From positions 1-23,241 of the IMG/VR virus record IMGVR_UViG_3300020438_000286: 23,241 nt of DNA, one strand, 5' to 3'. Below the pieces are notes generated by a model. It worked only from the letters and a program-made list of their open reading frames with translations. It was not told the origin of the DNA and searched no databases. The translations under genes were made by a program, and so were the position numbers. Positions 20,725 to 23,241 of the stretch are shown here, in pieces (the stretch's first letter is position 1; each line of letters opens with the position of its first letter). Origin of the DNA: a virus.

Positions 20725-22485
20725 ATGTCTAGTATTATCGAAAGATTGACCGAAGGTGTGGTCAACAGAGATATGCGTGCAGAAGGTGGTGCTCTTCTCT
20801 CTAAGTGGGAGAAAACCGGTCTTCTTGAAGGTCTTACCGGCGACAACAGCCGCAAGACCATGGCACGCCTGCTTGAAAATCAAGCAAAGGAACTTCTTCG
20901 TGAAAGTTCCACGATGGCTGGTGGCGATGTTGAAGGCTTCGCTGCTGTTGCTTTCCCCATTGTACGTCGCGTCTTCGCTGGCCTCATTGCCAACGATCTC
21001 GTCGCCGTGCAACCTATGAGTTTGCCCTCGGGTCTCATTTTCTTCATGGATTTCACTGTTTCTACAAACGGTGCAGGTCTCCCTCGCTTGGGTTACGGCA
21101 CTGACGGTTCTGAAGAATCCGTCTACGGTGGTGCGCGCGTTGCGTCCGAAATCACTGGTGGTGTCTTGATCTCCGAGGCCAACGCTGAGCGTGGTCCTCG
21201 CAACTTGAACAACGGCTACGCTTCCCCAACAGGTTCCGTCGCTGCTTTGGCTATGACGTTCATCACAGCAAGTACATACAGTGCTTCTGCTGGTGCTCTT
21301 CCTGACCTTTGTCAACATGACCCTGAACTTGAAGGTGCTCCCGGCGCAACTGTTGCCGTCGCTTCTTTCTCAGTGTCTGACTTGACAAACTTCAACGAAG
21401 ATGATTTCGTCACTGTTACTCTTCAAGATGCATCTGGCTCGAACGCCGGTCTTAACACTACTAGTTCCGCTGGTGGAGAACAACGTGGTGTCCAACTTCG
21501 TCGTCTCACCCGCTTCAGTGGCTCTAGCACTACTACAGGCTTGCTTGTTCTTGCTTCCTATGATGGTTCTGCTACTGCAGCACAACTTCATGGTATCCTT
21601 ACTGCTTCCGTAGGACACAAAGTTACCTTCGCTCAAGAAGATGACTTCATTAATGGTGGAGCCCTTGGTTCTGTTATTGGTGATGATCCTTGGGGCTTGG
21701 AAAACAACATCAACATCCCCGAGATCGACATCAAAGTTGACTCGATTGCTGTTACCGCTGTTTCCAAGAAGCTTAAGGCTAAGTGGACTCCTGAGTTAGG
21801 TCAAGACCTTAACGCATACCACAACTTGGATGCTGAAGTCGAATTGACTTCTATCCTCTCCGAGCAAATCGCTCTTGAGATCGACCGTGAGATCCTTGAA
21901 GATCTCGTTAAGGGCGCTACCGCTGGTACTAAGTACTGGTCTCGCTCCCCAGGTCTCTTCGTGAACCGCAACACTGGTGTTGAGATTGGTGCATCTGCAT
22001 CGGCTCCCGACTTCACCGGTACCGTTTCCGAGTGGTACGAGACTCTCGTTGAAACCATCAACGATGTTTCTGCTAACATTCACCGCAAGACCCTTCGTGG
22101 TGGCGCTAACTTCATCGTCTGCGGACCTGAAATCGCCAACATCCTTGAGTTCACTGCTGGCTTCCGTGCTTCCGTCACTGCTGACGACGAGCGTGGTTCC
22201 ATCGGCGCTCAGAAGGTCGGCGCGCTTACTAAGAAGTTCGACGTTTACGTTGACCCATACTTCTTGCGTAACGTGATTCTCGTTGGCCGTCGCGGCTCCT
22301 CTTTCCTTGAAAGCGGATACGTGTACGCACCATACGTGCCACTGCAGACAACTCCAACTATCTTTGGACCAGAGGACTTCGTACCTCGTAAGGGCGTGAT
22401 GACTCGTTACGCCAAGAAAATGGTTCGTCCAGATATGTACGGATTAGTTATCTGCCGCGGTCTTATCGGCGAGAGCGGAAGCTGA
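20725..22485 (+). CDS. 23: Major capsid protein (T4 gp23-like)
   Basis: This is the main shell protein of the head, HK97-like fold. T4 gp23 family features: LLSKWEKTGLLEGL at residues 24-37, MARLLENQAKELL at 46-58, VRRVFAGLIANDLVAVQPM around 80-98, IDIKVDSIAVTAVSKKLKAK near 335-354, and ELGQDLNAYHNLDAEVELTS; near the C-terminus YVYAPYVPLQTTPTIFGPED and FVPRKGVMTRYAKKM. It has 586 aa against 521 in T4. The central Ser/Thr/Gly-rich region of about 120 residues (roughly 200-320) probably forms the surface insertion domain. A likely protease site is L58-R-E60|S61, close to the T4 site after E65. Codons are strongly biased (Arg almost only CGT/CGC), as expected for the most abundant protein. Confidence 0.96.
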   Translation: MSSIIERLTEGVVNRDMRAEGGALLSKWEKTGLLEGLTGDNSRKTMARLLENQAKELLRESSTMAGGDVEGFAAVAFPIVRRVFAGLIANDLVAVQPMSLPSGLIFFMDFTVSTNGAGLPRLGYGTDGSEESVYGGARVASEITGGVLISEANAERGPRNLNNGYASPTGSVAALAMTFITASTYSASAGALPDLCQHDPELEGAPGATVAVASFSVSDLTNFNEDDFVTVTLQDASGSNAGLNTTSSAGGEQRGVQLRRLTRFSGSSTTTGLLVLASYDGSATAAQLHGILTASVGHKVTFAQEDDFINGGALGSVIGDDPWGLENNINIPEIDIKVDSIAVTAVSKKLKAKWTPELGQDLNAYHNLDAEVELTSILSEQIALEIDREILEDLVKGATAGTKYWSRSPGLFVNRNTGVEIGASASAPDFTGTVSEWYETLVETINDVSANIHRKTLRGGANFIVCGPEIANILEFTAGFRASVTADDERGSIGAQKVGALTKKFDVYVDPYFLRNVILVGRRGSSFLESGYVYAPYVPLQTTPTIFGPEDFVPRKGVMTRYAKKMVRPDMYGLVICRGLIGESGS

Positions 22486-22514
22486 TTTAAAAATCAGTCA
22501 AGCTGACTAAATGC

Positions 22515-22543
22515 AAAACCCCCGTCATTTGGCGGGGGTTTTT
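22515..22543 (+). terminator. Strong rho-independent terminator after capsid gene
   Basis: AAAACCCCCG (22515-22524) pairs perfectly with CGGGGGTTTT (22533-22542), an 8-base loop between and further T-rich sequence after. It ends the scaffold-capsid unit. Confidence 0.93.
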
Positions 22544-22629
22544 GTTTTTGAGAGTGAAGTATAAAAATGTCAATTTCTCAATTTTTTTTGCCGTCTAATT
22601 TTTGAGATTTTCGTTTTGTTAATTTCAAA

Positions 22630-22636
22630 CTATTTA
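22630..22636 (+). promoter_or_regulatory. CTATTTA motif before Ala/Pro/Lys protein gene
   Basis: ACTATTTACTAT lies 31 bases before ATG 22668, in a short AT-rich region between a strong terminator and the gene, where a promoter is required for expression. This is the clearest context for the motif being a promoter. Confidence 0.55.
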
Positions 22637-22667
22637 CTATCACAGGTTTAATAGAGAGGATATTATC

Positions 22668-22904
22668 ATGAACCCACGTAGAAGATTAATGTTTAAGAAT
22701 AGAGCACGCGCACGCCGTGACGCTGAAGCTGCTGCTGTAGCACCGGCAAAGCCAGCTCCGGAGAAGGCTGCACCCAAAGCCGCCCCTGTGGCTGCACCCG
22801 AGGCTGCTCCTGCACCCGCACCTAAAGCTGCCCCCAAAGTTGCTACCAAGGCTGCCCCTGTACCTGCTAAAGCAGCAACAAAGAAGACTACTCAAAAGAA
22901 GTGA
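22668..22904 (+). CDS. Ala/Pro/Lys-rich basic low-complexity protein, 78 aa
   Basis: The RBS is AGAGAGGA. The N-terminus is MNPRRRLMFKNRARARRDAE, an Arg-rich helix, followed by about 50 residues of Ala, Pro and Lys with repeating APKAAP/APAPK units and a KKTTQKK end. Composition recalls histone H1-like and HU C-terminal tails and would bind nucleic acid or stay disordered. It has its own unit: terminator and CTATTTA before, terminator after. The position next to the capsid gene suggests a virion or DNA-condensing protein, but many disordered linkers look alike. The antisense frames across it are only mirror images of the GCx-rich codons. Confidence 0.8.
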   Translation: MNPRRRLMFKNRARARRDAEAAAVAPAKPAPEKAAPKAAPVAAPEAAPAPAPKAAPKVATKAAPVPAKAATKKTTQKK

Positions 22905-22926
22905 AGAGTTGAATAGTCATAAAATT

Positions 22927-22959
22927 ACCCCCTTTCCTTCAAGGATCGGGGGTTTTTTT
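22927..22959 (+). terminator. Rho-independent terminator
   Basis: ACCCCC (22927-22932) pairs with GGGGGT (22948-22953), with a small CCT-TCA-AGG hairpin inside the loop and a T7 run after. It ends the unit of the 78-aa protein gene. Confidence 0.88.
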
Positions 22960-23011
22960 CATTTAGTTTAATCATACCGAATTTTTAAAGAGGTCATTGA
23001 TCGCCTGTTTA

Positions 23012-23018
23012 CTATTTA
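23012..23018 (+). promoter_or_regulatory. CTATTTA motif before last gene
   Basis: TTTACTATTTAATTTAAGG lies after a terminator and 18 bases before ATG 23037. The 5' leader would be very short if the motif is at -10, so the active start may overlap the RBS region. Confidence 0.45.
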
Positions 23019-23036
23019 ATTTAAGGAACTTTACAA

Positions 23037-23241
23037 ATGCCAACAAATTTATCCCCGCAATCTCAAACGAGTGCAATCATTCTGTCGTCCACTGGCTCCA
23101 CAACAGAAGTCGCCGCAGCGGTGCCTTTCGGAATGTATACCTCATCGGCAGCCTTTCTTAGCGGCGCCTCGGAGCAAGTAGCTTATACATATAAGAAACT
23201 GGGTGGCGATGTTGTAGACATCGAACTTACCCCATCAAACG
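23037..23241 (+). CDS. Probable virion structural protein, N-terminal 68 residues (3' end outside window)
   Basis: ATG 23037 follows TTAAGGAAC. The frame MPTNLSPQSQTSAIILSSTG, then TEVAAAVPFGMYTSSAAFLSGASEQV and YTYKKLGGDVVDIELTPSN, runs off the window edge. Ser/Ala/Thr-rich composition with a strand-like VVDIEL end fits a virion protein. I recall similar proteins behind the capsid gene in uncultured aquatic T4-like phages, possibly neck or head completion proteins, but without a named function. Confidence is high that it codes because of RBS, promoter-like motif and composition. Confidence 0.75.
   Translation, partial: MPTNLSPQSQTSAIILSSTGSTTEVAAAVPFGMYTSSAAFLSGASEQVAYTYKKLGGDVVDIELTPSN

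Larger units (their letters stand above)
22486..22667. other. Intergenic region after capsid gene
   Basis: Just after the stop there are two small dyads (GATTTAAAAATC and GTCA-AGC-TGAC), then the terminator, then about 80 bases of very AT-rich sequence with a weak CTCAA...TTGAG dyad (22575-22607), then the CTATTTA motif and the RBS of the next gene. No coding frame of note was found. Confidence 0.6.

Noticed and set aside
20698-21318. Antisense frame (206 codons) over the start of the capsid gene
   Set aside because: Shadow of a strongly codon-biased gene; composition (Thr/Arg/Cys) is not protein-like and it would run against the capsid operon.
1-23241. tRNA genes, integrase, attachment sites or insertion sequences
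   Set aside because: No cloverleaf, recombinase motif or terminal inverted repeat was recognised; gaps between genes are all shorter than 200 bases.

Overview
This window is a stretch of the structural and packaging (late) region of a tailed phage of the T4 superfamily (myovirus type). Large terminase (gp17-like), portal (gp20-like), prohead protease (gp21-like), prohead core scaffold (gp22-like) and major capsid protein (gp23-like) can each be recognised from family motifs. All supported genes lie on the + strand, are tightly packed with 4-17 base overlaps or TAATG/ATGA junctions, and have good Shine-Dalgarno sites. The small accessory genes resemble those I associate with uncultured marine or freshwater T4-like phages. 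The host cannot be named. SD-led translation and a spanin-like membrane cassette suggest a Gram-negative bacterium. No bacterial chromosomal gene, integrase, IS element, tRNA or CRISPR array was seen.

Layout. (1) 1-3190: a left-truncated gene with a YATATK-type C-terminus, a gene of unknown function, three consecutive membrane/coiled-coil proteins (possible lysis cassette), a conserved-looking unknown and a Cys-rich zinc-ribbon-like protein. (2) 3193-4781: three small proteins, two of which start with a short amphipathic LRxIIxEE-type helix. (3) 4778-8358: terminase and portal side by side. (4) 8345-10643: three unknown proteins in the place where T4 has the core genes 67/68, a small CxxC membrane protein and a possible 29-codon overlapping gene. 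(5) 10646-11917: prohead protease, another N-terminal-helix protein and a phage-encoded ribosomal protein bS21. (6) 11960-19391: a cassette of six fibre or decoration-type virion proteins. Four of them begin MAY(N/K), and several share GDGS-type repeats and a common C-terminal domain. (7) 19466-22485: scaffold and major capsid protein. (8) 22668-end: an Ala/Pro/Lys-rich basic protein and the start of another probable virion protein.

How it works together. The scaffold, protease, portal and capsid protein build and mature the prohead, and the terminase packages DNA through the portal. The fibre cassette would supply host-binding or head-surface proteins. It sits between the protease and scaffold genes, which are adjacent in T4, and the tail sheath and tube genes (18, 19) that lie between 17 and 20 in T4 are absent here. 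From 11.9 kb onward the operon is broken into short units by four hairpin-T-run terminators and by a repeated CTATTTA motif 18-36 bases before start codons, a candidate late promoter. The most striking points are the bS21 gene, the perfect 11-base Shine-Dalgarno of the capsid gene, the CTATTTA motif, the recurring N-terminal helices that could be capsid-targeting signals cut by the protease, and the fibre paralogue cluster.
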